Shown: positions 47,538-60,005 of the stretch, in pieces
How positions within the stretch are numbered: position 1 is the stretch's first letter
How the letters are laid out: each line of letters begins with the position of its first letter
Source of the DNA: Sciurus carolinensis
Lineage: Eukaryota > Chordata > Mammalia > Rodentia > Sciuridae
DNA length: 64,000 nt
NCBI RefSeq assembly: GCF_902686445.1
Contig: NC_062218.1
Coordinates: 131,806,594-131,870,593, forward strand
Reading direction: 5' to 3'
Notes under the pieces: model-generated
What the model was told of the DNA's origin: nothing
What the model saw: only the letters and a program-made list of their open reading frames with translations
Databases searched by the model: none
Translations under genes and position numbers: made by a program

Positions 47538-48290
47538 CAACACTGGGTGATTTTGAGGGCCTGAATCTGCGAGGCTCAGACACCTGGAATTGAGAGACAA
47601 AACTCACAACATACACCACGTGCACACACACCTCCTTACACATCAACAAATATATACAAAACAACATAGCACTCACCATGTGTACACATATCTTCTTACA
47701 CATCACACAACAACCACAACATGACGCAACACATACCACAGTCACACACACTCTGTTACACATCACACAACACAAACAACACAATACAAGTGCACACCAT
47801 GTATACACACACCTCCTTTACTTTAAAAAACCCACAAAATGCAATTCACGGCACACAGCACATGTAACAACTTCCTTACACATCACATAAAACACAAAAT
47901 GCAACACAGCACACAGCATGTGCACACAAATTTCCTTGCACATCACACAACAGACATCAAAACACACAGTACACACCAGGTACACACACATTCCTTACGT
48001 ATCATACAACATACACCAGAAAACACAGTACACACACTTACACATCACAAAACATATAACACAACACTCTGAACTTACCCCATGTACAAACACCTCCTTA
48101 CACATCACATATAGGCACTCGACACACTAAAACCCCCACATAGGAAACACACCTTTCACACAAATGACACATGACATGTGCAGTACCCATGTGCCCATAC
48201 AGCACACACACCACACACACACTCACTCACAGATTTTACACACATCATGTACACACACTTCATTACACACCCACAATGTTCTTTGATTTT
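47538..48290. repeat. 60-bp CA-rich minisatellite, left array
   Basis: The end of cctccttaca or close variants recurs at 47640, 47700, 47760, 47820, 47880 and 47940, an exact 60-bp period for five intervals, then degenerates and shortens up to about 48180. Unit: catcacacaacacacaaaac followed by a cacaccatgtgcacacacac segment. The same array, with fewer units, is at 63561-63885. Confidence 0.88.
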
Positions 48291-49239
48291 ACTAGAGATT
48301 TTCAAGGCTCTTTACATAGTCAGTGTTGGGAAAGGTGTGCACCATGTGTTCTGTGCCCTCAGCTGCAGACCAGGATCCTTTTCTGTGGGGAGGCCCTGGG
48401 GGCCTTGGGCTCTGGAGGAATGGCTTGGCTCCCCTGGGGCTCCCCTCCAGGCCCTACTGAGCCTCTTCCCTACAGTGGCCTCTGATGATACACTGAGGGT
48501 GCAGGGCTCAGTCCAGGAGATGCCACTCAGACCAGGACACATCTAGGTGCCCACAAGACAGAGGCCATGCCCCGTGGACTCAGTATATCCACACACTAGA
48601 GATGTGGGCTTCCTTTACCTCTCACCCATGTGGCATGTCCATCTGCTGGTCATGTCCACGAAATTCCCACCTAAGGACTCTGCCCTGAGTCCTTCCATTT
48701 CTCCCCTGGGCTGGGCTCCAGCTGTGATCTCCCACAATACAGAATTGGGGAGGGGAGATTAAGCATGGGGTGGGCCTCCATGCTTATAGGCCCTCCCTTC
48801 TGGACTCTCTCTACAGCCCTGACTGTGCCCAGTGACCTGCCTTGAAGCATCTTGAGGTGGGGGTTCCATGTTCTTAGCAGGACTTGCTATGTGGCCTGGA
48901 ACAGTGGAGAAGGGAAGGATGGTGGGAGTCCAGGAGGGTACTGAGGAGATCCTGGCAGATGGGGCACCCCAAGCCCAGTCTGCTTATGGCCACCACTGTG
49001 AAGGGGGCATGGACAGTGCCTTAGTGAGGGGTCCAGGGTCAGCAGGCTGGGGACCCTTGGAAGTGCCCCCAGGGGAGCAGGCACCGGGGAGGACATTTTG
49101 TCTTCCTGAGGCCCAAGAATCTGGAGTGCCTGCTAATGAGACTGGGGCCTTCGCCAGCATCAGAAATAAGAGAAAATGAATTTAATGTAATTTGACCAAG
49201 TGAGGAGGAAGCAGATCTACCATCACCATGCACAGCAGC
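48291..49239. repeat. Block X, left copy (tandem with 63886-64000)
   Basis: 48293-48405 matches 63893-64000 at roughly 87% by eye, giving a 15.6-kb tandem period in the right arm. The rest of the second copy is beyond the window. No gene recognised; frames here have no family motif. Confidence 0.7.
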
Positions 49240-52200
49240 ACTGCCCTTCATAGGCACTGAGCCAGGAGACAAGCAGGTGGAGACTCAGACTCCTGGAGGG
49301 AGTGTGGTCAGTGTCTCCAGCCACCATTGAGCCATGACACTGTTCCCCTAGTCAGTGTCTAGTGTATTCTGCAGTCTTGAGGGGTGTGGGGCCCCCTGTT
49401 TCTGGCCCTGTATGTGGCTTTGGTGTGGAGATCCCCACCAGTGAGAAGAGTCAGCATGCAGAACTGCCCATTGGCTCCCCAAGTGGATGACAGCAGAACC
49501 TGCTTAGAAGCCTAGGCAGGGCCTGGTTTGGTAGGGTTGTCACCTGGTCAGCCTCACTCTGAAAATTCCTCCCTCCTGAGCAAATGTTTCGGAAGACATT
49601 GCTGATTGTCCACCAAGTGATCTGGGCCCAAGTTGCCAGGTTGAACATGTCCCGTCCTTTGATCTAATCAGTTCCCTGCTCAGAGGGGAAGTAACAGACT
49701 ATAGGAGTCAGTGGAAAAGACACTTGGAGCCAAAGTGAGAACCAAAACAGGCTCAGGGAGAGTGGTTCCTCAGCTGAGCTTCACCTGGAGTCCTAAAGCA
49801 CCTGCCTGGGGTGCACCAGGTACAGCAGGTAGTCTTGCAGTGGAGAGTGGCCCAGGTCAGTACCTGCTTCCTGCCTAGCCCAGAATCCAGGTTCCCGGGC
49901 TGCAGTTGCTCTCCTGTCCAAGTTCCCAAGACCCCCTTTCACCTCATGTGACTGCCCTTCTCCCAGGGCTCTACTGGTGTCCAGCATGGAGGTCTCTGGG
50001 ATGTCTGTGAGGAAATGGGGCTCATAGAAGGTGCTCAGACCTACCTCCTGTCTCACTCCCAATCCTCCTAACCCCATATGTATACAGACATTTGCTGTCC
50101 CAGCTCTGACCTCTCCTCATCTACCACTAGGGTACATGTACCTGGGCAGGTCACAAATACACAGACCCTTTCTCTAAAGGTGGAGCTGAGAGTTCCCACA
50201 TTTCCTCTTCCTCATCAACCCCTTCAATCATGTGACTCCTGCAGTTCTAGTTTCAAGTCCCTCTGTGATGGGGGCAGGCTCACAGGTGGCCCACCTGTGG
50301 GATCAATGAGGCATCAGCACAGTGACCAAGTGACACTGGCTGCAACCACATGCCCAGGGTGGTTGGAAGCATTCTACCTGCAATTAAATTCTTTCTTTAT
50401 TTTGTTATAAAACCCATTGCCATGGAAGCCTTGAGGAAAGTGGAGAAGGGCAGGAGGAACTGATGGCCTTAATGAAATCCACCAAGACCTTCTTCCTGAA
50501 CCATGCAGCATCTCTGTGATCTGGGAGCAGGGAGATGGAGGCCAGTGGAAGCAGCAAAGCCTCACACATTCCACTGCCAACGCTGAGCAGAAAGGCACAA
50601 GGCAGACCCTCCACTCCACCTCTGACTAGACTGGACAAAGACCTGACCTCTCCACTTGGCAGGGCTGAGTCAGACCATTGTCACGGAGAGCCAAGTACAC
50701 CTGCCATCTGGGTTTTCCAAAAGAGCCCATGCTGCTTTGCACCTGAAAGGAAGCATATATTTTTGTTGACCTTTCACTACAACCCTTTCCTCCTTGCAGG
50801 GACAGAAGTTCCTCAGGTCAGAGTTGTCCCTCAAACCAGGGTCAGATTCTTTTCTCCAGTTACAGTTTCTATCATTCTGTCCCTTTCACCTATGGACTGA
50901 ACACATCATCTCAGCCTTAGTCAGCAGCACAATCAGCAGCCACATTCCCAGGCAAAGACAAAAACTACCCCAGGCCTCCACTGTCCTCCAAAGACTCAGG
51001 AGATTCAGAACCTACCATAAGGTCACTACAGAAGAAATCTTGAACCTAACCCCACAGAGTACATGAGTCTTTCCCTGAGTGAAGTCACTGGGTTACAATA
51101 TCCACAGAGCCTGGTGAAGTGGCCGCACCTGGAATGCCAACTACTGGGAGGCTGAGGCTCCAGAATCCCATATTTGAAGCCAGTCTGGGTCACTAAGTGA
51201 GACCCTATGTTTAAATTTTAAAAAAAAAAGCCTGGGAGAGAACCCCTGGGTTCCACATTCCCCTGGGTTCCTCAAATCAACAAATGTATGCATGTTTTTA
51301 AACATCCATAGATGGATGTGCCAAGAGCCAACATCAGGGCCCAGGATGATCCCAGACTTCCTGTGGAAAAGGTGAGTTTCAGCAGCACCAACCTCACCCT
51401 GCTTCACAAGACTGGCCCTGTCACTAACACATCTGTCACCTGAGCTTGGCTAGGTATGTCTAGATGGAGCTGGCCTGGTTTTTATCATCTTTTCCTGGCT
51501 GGACTCAGCCCTGGATAAGGTCTGGAACTGACCCCTGGCCTTGTGCCTCATGTCCTCTGTACACACAGGCTTATCTGTGCTCCTGGAAATAAAGTTGGGA
51601 ACGTCAAAGTCTCTGAATGAGCCTACCACCCAGTGGGGCTTCCTTTAGAAGAACTACTTGTTAGACTGTTTCTATCATCTCACTTGAAACACCCAGATAG
51701 AACAGCCTCACAGGCCATAGGACAGGACCTAGTTCCTCCTTGACTGGGTCCTGTCTGCATCTTCCCCTGGCAGGTGCTGGCTGTAGCAGGCAGAGCATGG
51801 CCCCATGGTAGATGGGCCTGAGATCTGGTGCCTGGCCTGCCCCTCATTGCTTGAGTACCATTGTCCAAGGGACGTCAACCCCCTGAGCCTCCTGTGCCAT
51901 TTGGAAGCTGAAATGGTCACTGCACCCTTACAGACTTGAAGCACATTGTCCATGATCCCAGGTGTGTGAAGCATCCTGCAGGACTCAGGACAGAACAGAT
52001 GCTCTCAGGAAGCTCTGCCCTCCTGGCTACCCAGCAGGTTGAAGCCAGGAGACCCTTCTGCCCTCACACCCTCAGGATGGACTCCACATCGGTGACCCAC
52101 TCTCAGCACTCTGCCCATCCTGCTCCATACCACCCACGTGCTGTTTACTCACCTTCTCTGCCTCTTCACCCAACCTTCACAACTTGGCTCCCCCTAGAGC

Positions 52201-52640
52201 CTCCAGAACACACCAAAGAAGGCTCAGTCCCACTGCTTGTGCTGGTCCTAGGGAGGAGGCTAGTCTTACAGCTCAGAGAGGGCTCAGCCTGGCCTCGAAG
52301 GTGAAGGTGCCAGCTATGTTGCTGTGCCCCTGGAGGTTGGCACGCAGGCCTGTCTCAGGCAGGGCTGAGGGATGGGGCCTTCCGGAGGAAGGTACAGGGC
52401 TGCTGGGAGAGTGCTGCAGGACTGGGAAACAGCAGTGCAGGGCACTGCAGGAAGAGGCAAGCAGCCAGAGCAGAGCCTCATGTGGAAGACCACTGTCTAG
52501 CATCCAGCACACAGATGTTCCCCAGAGACCCACCTGTGAATGCCACAGTATTCCATGATCACATACCTGTGCACAAATGCATACTACCCCATGATAGACT
52601 GCAGAAACACACATGTGCAGAGCCAGGGGTGCAAGAAATT
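49240..52640 (-). repeat. Segmental duplication copy C (inverted)
   Basis: Inverted partner of 18664-22045. Anchors: tgggggctccctg-type text with tgtggctttggtg at 49390-49440 against 21850-21905; the B1-like SINE at 51112; the gagccaggggtgc edge at 52627-52639 against gcacccctggctc at 18663. It shares the B-specific segment 21540-22045 that A lacks. No gene recognised. Confidence 0.85.
51112..51232 (+). mobile_element. 7SL-derived (B1/Alu-like) SINE, copy C
   Basis: ctactgggaggctgaggctc, then cactaagtgagaccctatgt and an A run (51221-51230). Same insertion as 5573-5700 and 20041-20165. Confidence 0.83.
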
Positions 52641-52654
52641 ACATCAATATTTTT

Positions 52655-53385
52655 GTACTTCCTAAATGTTGCCTTATCACATAAAATATGGTCTATTTTG
52701 GAGAAAGTACCATGAGTTTCGAGAAGGCAGTATTTTTAGACATTTTAGGATGAAATATTTTTTAGAGGTCTGTTAAATCTTTTTGATTCATAATATTTTT
52801 CAGGTCCAAAGAGTTTTTGCTGTATTATTTCTGGATAACCAAGCTACTGGTGAAAGAGGGGTGCTGAAATTGCCCAGTGGTATTGTACTGGAGTCTGGCT
52901 GAGGCTGTGATGCAAGCAGTGTCTCTTTTAGGTACTTAACTGCACCCATGTGTGGGTCATAAATATTTCTTATTGTTATATCATTTTGTTGTATTGTTCC
53001 CTGTACTGTATGAAATGATCTTCCTTGACTCTTCTGTTTAATTTTGATTTGAAATCTGTTTGTCAGATAGGAGAGTAGATACTCCTGTTTCTTTGGGATT
53101 CTCTTCATATGATATACATAAATTTCCATCCTTCATTTTTTGTGTGTGACTCTACCTCTAAAGTGCATCCCTTGCAAATAATACATAGTTGGGACTTATT
53201 TTCTGTTACATTCTGGCACTCTGTGCCTTTTAATTGGCAGGTTGAGGCCATTTACATTACAAGTTAATGTAAAGAAGTGTTTATTGATTCCTTCCATTTT
53301 GATTTATTTCTAATGTTTAATTTGTTCCTCTTTCTCATTTGCTTAGCTACTCTTTGAATATGACTTGTTCATTTGTGAGATCTGG
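52655..53385 (-). mobile_element. Old L1 fragment (ORF2 5' part), copy D
   Basis: The minus strand carries a decayed ORF2 endonuclease region with many stops: a ML.. NG..CQLKGTECQ-type start near 53230 and a PLSPVAWLSRN segment near 52835-52870. The first part (53045-53385) is the inverted partner of 31886-32197. It continues without interruption across 53068-53079, where copy B has a retrovirus. It sits exactly between duplicons C and D. Confidence 0.82.
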
Positions 53386-56084
53386 AGAGTATGCCAGAGC
53401 CATCAGGCATGCTGGGCATAGGCTGACTTTGAAACCAACTGTTTTTTTCCAACACACATTGACCTGGGGCTTCCAGGCCAGGCAGGCCAGGGCAGGACCT
53501 TCACAGTAGACAATGTACAGTTGAGAAGGTTGTGTCCTTTTGATCCCTGGAGCCAGGCCTTCTGCTCTAAAACAGGATCAGTGCCAGATACTCTTTGCCA
53601 GGCTCCAGTATTCACCCCTGAGACTAAACTTCCTGAAGGAGGGTGTCCACAAATCCTGTCGCACTGTTGTTCTCAGGCCTGTAATGAGTCTGAACTGATC
53701 CCAGAGGAGGTCACGATGCTGCTAGCTTGTCCCCCAAGGCCTGGATGCTCCCTATGTGCTAGTGGCTTACACTAAATGAGCCCACAACATTCTGCATGAC
53801 TTGCTGACCCCCAACACTGAGCTTGGAGCTGGGGCACAGGCTACAGTGACCTTGTACCAGGTCGCACACTCACCAAGAGCAACTTCTGACCCAGAGCAGA
53901 GGGTATTACTCATTACAGGCTGTGTCTGAGGCTGGGCACATCTTCTGCCTCCCCTATGGGGCTATATTAGGTGGATCTGTGCCCCTGACTGGGTGCAATG
54001 GGAAGTCATCCTGGGGGAATCTGCTGTCAACTTCCCAGGAAGTCCTGTCTTCTGATAGGTGAGTTCAGAGGGCACCTGCAAACAGGTGAGCCCACCCCTC
54101 CCCAACACCCAGCTTGGCCCTGTGGTTGGAGCCAGAGATGTGAACATCAGCACCTGGCATTCACAGACAGTGTGCTATGGGATGCTTTCTGCACCTGCCA
54201 CCCATGGGCACATACTGGATTCACAAGACAGTCACTGTTGTTACCTAAAGTGCCCTGCTTGTTGGTCTTCAGGTCAAGAGAATTTTGCAACTCTTGGGGA
54301 AAAGAGAAGTGAGTGTTGGCTGAAGGCTGGGCTGGGCACTGATTTCTCAGTATTGAAGGTTGTAAAGTCTCTTTAACCCAATAAATTTCCAATTCTGTGA
54401 ACACAATAAAAACTCAAATGGCATTTTGAATGTATGACGAGGGTTATATTTCTTGCTCAACTTATGTTTTTATAGATGTCCCACCTCTGGGATGATGTAA
54501 CAAAGTTGATCTTGAGTCCTGCCCTTGGGTGAGGGTCAACTGTGGTTGAGAGATGGCTGCAGATTCCAGTCTTTCCAGGCTAGGTCCCCAGGATGGGTGA
54601 AGTGAGAGACCTGGTTGCAAAAGAACCCAACTTTGCTATGAAGGAGGCGCTGGTAAGTGCTCTGTGTCTGAGTGACCCCAGCCTAGCCCCATGATAGCAG
54701 CAAGTGAGTAGTCTGTGCACCCATCCCTCCCAGAGAGGAGAAAAAGGGAAGGTGGGTGGTGAGGAGAGTCAGTGAGAAGCTAGGGACCACTGGGCATGCT
54801 GGGGTCTTCCAAAACTTCCTCCCTGGCCTGCTGTTCTGACCAAAGCCTTGGAGGGCCCAGTGGAGGGATTAGGGCAGGTGCTGTCTGGGCCTTCAGGTCT
54901 CTGACAAGAGAGCTGACTACATGTTCAGCTGGGAGGTAGCCACTCTAAAATAAGAATGGATGGTTCCTGAGGGTGGACAAGCTGACCCAGGCATCACCAC
55001 ATCTGCAGAACTTGAGGGAGACCTCAGGCTGGCTCTGAAGGGGCCTCTCAGCCAAGTGGCCCTTGCCCTCCTTATCCTAAAGTCCTTAGATTCAGTTTGT
55101 ACTGGAGTCCTGGCAGCTGAAATTCTGTTGGGGTTGGGCAGGCCTGGTCTGGAGGACAGGGGATGCTGGGGCTGCATGTGCCACCTGTGCTTCCTCTGTG
55201 ACCACCAGCCATAATCCCTGTGACAGTCAGGGTGTGTCTTTCCCCACAAGGGCAACATACTTCTCTAGCCACTGGAAGGTTTGGTGAAACCTGATGGTCT
55301 CTGGCCTCTGACTGTCACCCTAGCTCTCTCAAGTGCTGACACACAGCACTGGTGTCCACCCAGAATCCTGCTCATCTGGGGTGGTTCCCTAGGCCCAGGT
55401 TCTCTGAGGGCGCTCTGGGATTGAGTCCTGGAATGCCAGTCAAGTGGAGCAGTGACTGAGATTCCCAGAGGCTCCTGTCTCAGCAGGCTTGGCAACACAT
55501 CTACAAATAGTACCAACTAACTGCATGGCCCCTGGAAGCTGAAGAGGTTCAGCTCTTGGCTGGTGAACCCTGGACAGCAGCCATGACCACTTCACTCTGT
55601 CTAGTATCCAGAAAGACCCATTTGGGTGTCCGTTCTCTCCTGGTATCCTTGTGGTTGAAAGTGTGCAAGCACCACAAAGCATGTTGGCCACCAGGGGGAC
55701 CTGGCTCTAGATGCTTAGCCCTGCACTTTGGAGCATGCCTTGTCCTGAGCCCCACCACTCCCTGTTGAAGCAGGTGCCCATCTAGGGCCAGCACACTAGA
55801 TGGCACTGTCTTTCAGTGCTGGTGCAAAGAAATGTGTTGCAACGGAAGGTTATGGAGTCAGCCAGGCTCCCATGGATTCCGGGGCAGGTATAAGCAAGGA
55901 CTTCATGACAAGTGCTTGCTGTTCTGGGGGACCTGGAAGGAGCAAAACATACAGCTATTCATTGAGACCTGTGGGATGCTCTCCTGTCCTCCCAGCACAC
56001 TCAGGCCTCCTGACAGCCTGCTTGATGCTTCCTCCTCACTATCCCATGCCATGGGGAAATGCAGCAGGGATGACTAGGGCCAGA

Positions 56085-56950
56085 CCCCAGAATGGGGCCA
56101 AGGTCAGGGCCCATAGTGTTACAGGGTCAGGGCCCAAATGTGACCAAGGTCAAGGCCCAGAGTGTGACCAGGGCCAGAGTCCAGATTTATACCTTGGTCA
56201 GGGCCCAGATTGTGACCAAGATAAGGGCCCAGAGTGACCAGGGCCAGTGCACAGAGTGTGACTGGGTCAGGGTACAGATTATGACCATGGTCACAGCCCA
56301 GTGTGTGACCAGGGTCAGTGTACAGAGTGTGACCTGGACAAGAAACCAGGGTGTGACCAAGGTCAAACCCAGAGTCAGGGTCAGGGTCAGAGTATAACCA
56401 GGGACAGCACCGTGATTGTGACCAAGTCTGGGTACACATGTGACCAGGGCCAGGGCCCAGAGTGTGACCAAGTTCAGTGTACAGAGTGTGACCAGGGTAA
56501 GAGCCATGAGTGTGGCCATGGTCAAGGCCCAAATTGTGACCAGAGCCAGGGCCCAGAGGGTGACTAAGGTCAGAGTCCAGAGTATGTCCTTGGTCAGAAC
56601 CCAGAATGTGACACAGATCAGGGCCCAGAATGTGACCAGGGTCAGGGGCCAGTGTGTGACCAAGGTAAGGGTATAGAGTGTGATCAGGGTCAGTGCCCAG
56701 TGTGTGACTAGTGCAGGATCCTGTTGTGACCAGTTCAGGGCCCAATTTATGACCAGAGTAAGGACCCAGAGGGTGACAAAGGCCAGGGACCCATGTGTGA
56801 CCATGGTCAGAATACAGAGTGTGACCAGATAAGGGCCCAAATGTAACCAGAGCCAGGTGTACTTGTGACCAGGTCAGGGCCCTGTGTTTGATGATGTCAG
56901 GACCCAGTTGTGACCAGGCAGGGCCCAGTTTTGACTGGGCCAGGGCACAC
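56085..56950. repeat. 24-bp minisatellite, copy D
   Basis: About 36 diverged units of gtgaccagggtcagggccca plus gagt, inverted relative to 28050-29215. Each unit contains tgaccagggtca and gggccc. The 379-codon minus-strand open frame (57258-56119) is mostly this array in a GHTLGPDP-like 8-residue repeat. I do not annotate it as a gene. Confidence 0.88.
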
Positions 56951-58244
56951 CTGTGAGTACCACCATGGCTTCTACCTGCTACCCAGATTTCCCTGCCTTC
57001 CTTTCTGAGTAGATGGTGCCCTTGGGAACAATCTGAGTCTAGCATTTCCATGCAGTGTGTGGAGTTGACAGAAGATTCATCTACCCCTGTGAAGCCTTCT
57101 GGAAGGAGGTAGCTCTGCTGTTCCCATGTGCAGGGGGGGACAAGGACCACAGCAGACACAGTGTTTGCTGAGCAGTTATGGCCAATCTCACTGCCCAGAT
57201 TAGAAATGGGGTCTTCCTGAACCTGCCCTGCTGCTGGAGGCCCTGGTGCCAGATGCACATTTCATGCCTCACCACATGTCCCCCCACTCCAGGAGAGCAG
57301 GCACTGAATTTTTCAGGTGTTTGGGCAATGCCACACATCAGGCTGGCAAAAGGAGTTGGAAGCAATTGATTACCTGACACCAAGAACTCTTGACACCACA
57401 GCACTGGGTTTGGAGAGATGAGCTTTTGTTCAGAGACCCAGGCATCCTATTCCACAGCCATCCATCCACAGGCATGCACCCTGGTATTTGAAAGCACCAA
57501 CCTACCAAGCCCTCCAATTGATCCTGGCCACCCACCTGCCTGCCCAACTTGTAGACAGTCTGCTGATGATTCTGGGATCCCACAAGTCACCATCATGGCA
57601 GCCTGCCCTCTCTCCAGGGCAGAAAACTGAGGCCCTGAGTAAGGCCCATCCTGTGCCCTGCTCCTCCCCTGGGCAGCAGATGCATGTCATTCTGGGGGAC
57701 ATGTCCACCTTGGTCAACCCAGAACCTCAGCATGTCAGAAATTGTCCTCAGAAGCCCTGGGCATACAAGGCAGTGCCCCCAGGGGCTCACCTGACCCTGC
57801 CCAGCTGGAACAGAGGCAGAAAACAGAGCAGGCATCTCAACCTGGGTCTGGACAGGCAGGTGTGTGGTTATGCAGAGTACATGTCTGGCCTGCCTGAGTT
57901 CAGCTGACTTTCATAGGATCCACAGCTCTCGTGGGTGGGGTTGGGGTCCCAGCTCTCTCCTGGCTACCACATGTGTGGCTTCCAGGTATTGTCAGATGAT
58001 GAGCACTTCTACAGTTTACCTGGATTCCACAGGATGCAAGAATACCTAAGCCTTTGACTCAGGACCCAGGGTTCAGGATCTTGGTTGATGCTGACCATGC
58101 TGACCACTACTGGCCAGATCCAGTTCAGTTCAGGAGCCTAGAGTACAGAGGTGTCTTACCTGCTGCTGAGAGTAGAAGCTGTCAGTGAGCCCAGTCAGCC
58201 TTTCTCTCCAGGGACCCTTGCCCCATTTGGGGACTCGGGAATGA

Positions 58245-58300
58245 ACTGCACATCATGGCTGTTTTACTGTGTGACCTTGAGTAGTTCTACACTCTTGGGT
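58245..58300 (+). mobile_element. MIR-like core, copy D
   Basis: ttttactgtgtgaccttgag then tagttctacactcttgg matches the MIR sense core. Counterpart of 12070-12165. Confidence 0.5.
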
Positions 58301-59869
58301 CTTGCTCAGACTCTCAAGGCTGGTTGGGTCCTAAGCTGTGTTCTGCTTGGTGCCAAAGGGATGGAAGGAAGTGCCTGCCTGGACTGCTGAAGGGTCTTTC
58401 CTCCTTACCTCCAGGGTCCCCTCTTGAAGTCACAATGCCTAGCAAGGAGTCCTTGGCCCTGGGTGCTGTCACCTCACCAAGTACTCCATGGACTGAGATC
58501 TTGCCCTAAGCCCCACAACAGGAAGAGGTGAGTGGGCTTGTGTAATCCAGGTCCTCAGTTCTCCCAACACAGGGCTATTTCTCCTGGCCAGTGAGGGGCT
58601 GAAGATGAGTCCAGGAACACATGGCCTCCACAATGAGAGGGTAAACAGGGGTATGGGGCAGCCTTGACTGGGGTGCTAGGAGCAAGGGTTCCTGGAAGTG
58701 TTTCAGTTTCCACCAGCCATATGTGGCCTGACCAGGTTCTAGTTCTGTCAATCAAACAAATATTACAGGTACAGAGTATGGGAATTTGATATTTCTTTCC
58801 AAGTACCAGAATTCTGCATGGGAGTAGTGACCCCATTTCATGGTAAACTGAGAACCTGGGGGATGTGACCAGCCAGGTCACATTGTGGTGAGGCTTGCCC
58901 TCCATTCAGGGGACTGAATTGTCCACTCTCTGAGAAGACAGACTTCTTTGGTGTTGTGGGCTCAAGTCTGTTTTGTGTGAGGAGTCACCACTCTCCTGGA
59001 AACCAGTCGCAATAGGAACAATGGTGATATCAGACCCCAACCCAGCCTACCATGTGCTGATTGACAGTCAAGAGTCCTGGGAGCAGACAGGGTGTACCCC
59101 ACGTGAGGGAACCTTGATCTTTGCTAGCAGCCAGGCTCAGTGCTGATGGGATGGGCAGACCTACTCCCAGCACCAACCCATCTCCCTGAGTCCTCCAAGT
59201 ATCCCAGGAGGAGGGCTGGCCTTCCCAAAGAGGGAGCTCCATCCACCCTGCTGTGTATGGACCAGCAGAAAAGTCCAAGGGTCAGCCCGGAGGAGCAGCA
59301 CACTCCTATATGGGAGTCAGGACAAGAACTGGACTCGTCATAGTGACCAACCCACAAGTTCTGTTTGTCATCTCTGTTGTGACTGAGCTTCACCCCAGGT
59401 CACTTGCACAGTACAGCAGGCAACTCACAGTTGTTCAAACAGAAAAATGCCCCACAGACATCCTGGTTCTGATCCTGGGGACCTGCGGTACATCACCTGG
59501 CAACACAAGGGGACTTTGCAGATGGAATGAACCAAAGGGTCTGGATAATGGGAGGTGATCCAGGAGACCCAGGGGTCCTGATGTCATTTTAGCAGATGTG
59601 CCTGGTCCTCACTCTCTGGACATCAAGTTGGTTCCAAAATTTCTCCCACCCAGAATCACAGCTCCACACTCTGCTGCTGGGTCTGCTCAGAGCAGGTGTG
59701 GTGTGGTCGGGTCCCTCCTGTTTTTGTCTCTGTGCCCCTGCCCCTTTCTGCACTACAGACCCATGACCTCAGTCACACTGGCCCAGAGCCTACCGGTGCC
59801 CCATTCAGGGCACAGGGTCCACCACTTTTTCTGCATGCTTGAAGTTCTGGTTCATTTCATGAACCAGAG

Positions 59870-60005
59870 GAGATGGACACCCAGATCCAGGGTGCCTGGT
59901 TCTACCAGGTCTGCCACTTATTCACTGTGTGAACTCGGGTTGGTCATTGAACTTCCCTGGTCCTCAGTACCCTTATGTGTAAACAGGGTCTTATGTCAAT
60001 ATCTA
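59870..60005 (+). mobile_element. MIR SINE, copy D
   Basis: gtctgccacttattcactgt then gtgaactcgggttggtcatt and cagtacccttatgtgtaaac follow the MIR sense order. Inverted counterpart of 24893-25025. Confidence 0.85.

Noticed and set aside
56119..57258. 379-codon minus-strand open frame as a repeat-protein gene
   Set aside because: Most of it is the 24-bp minisatellite read in one of several open frames. The same array is open in other frames and on the other strand, and copy B does not keep the same continuous frame.
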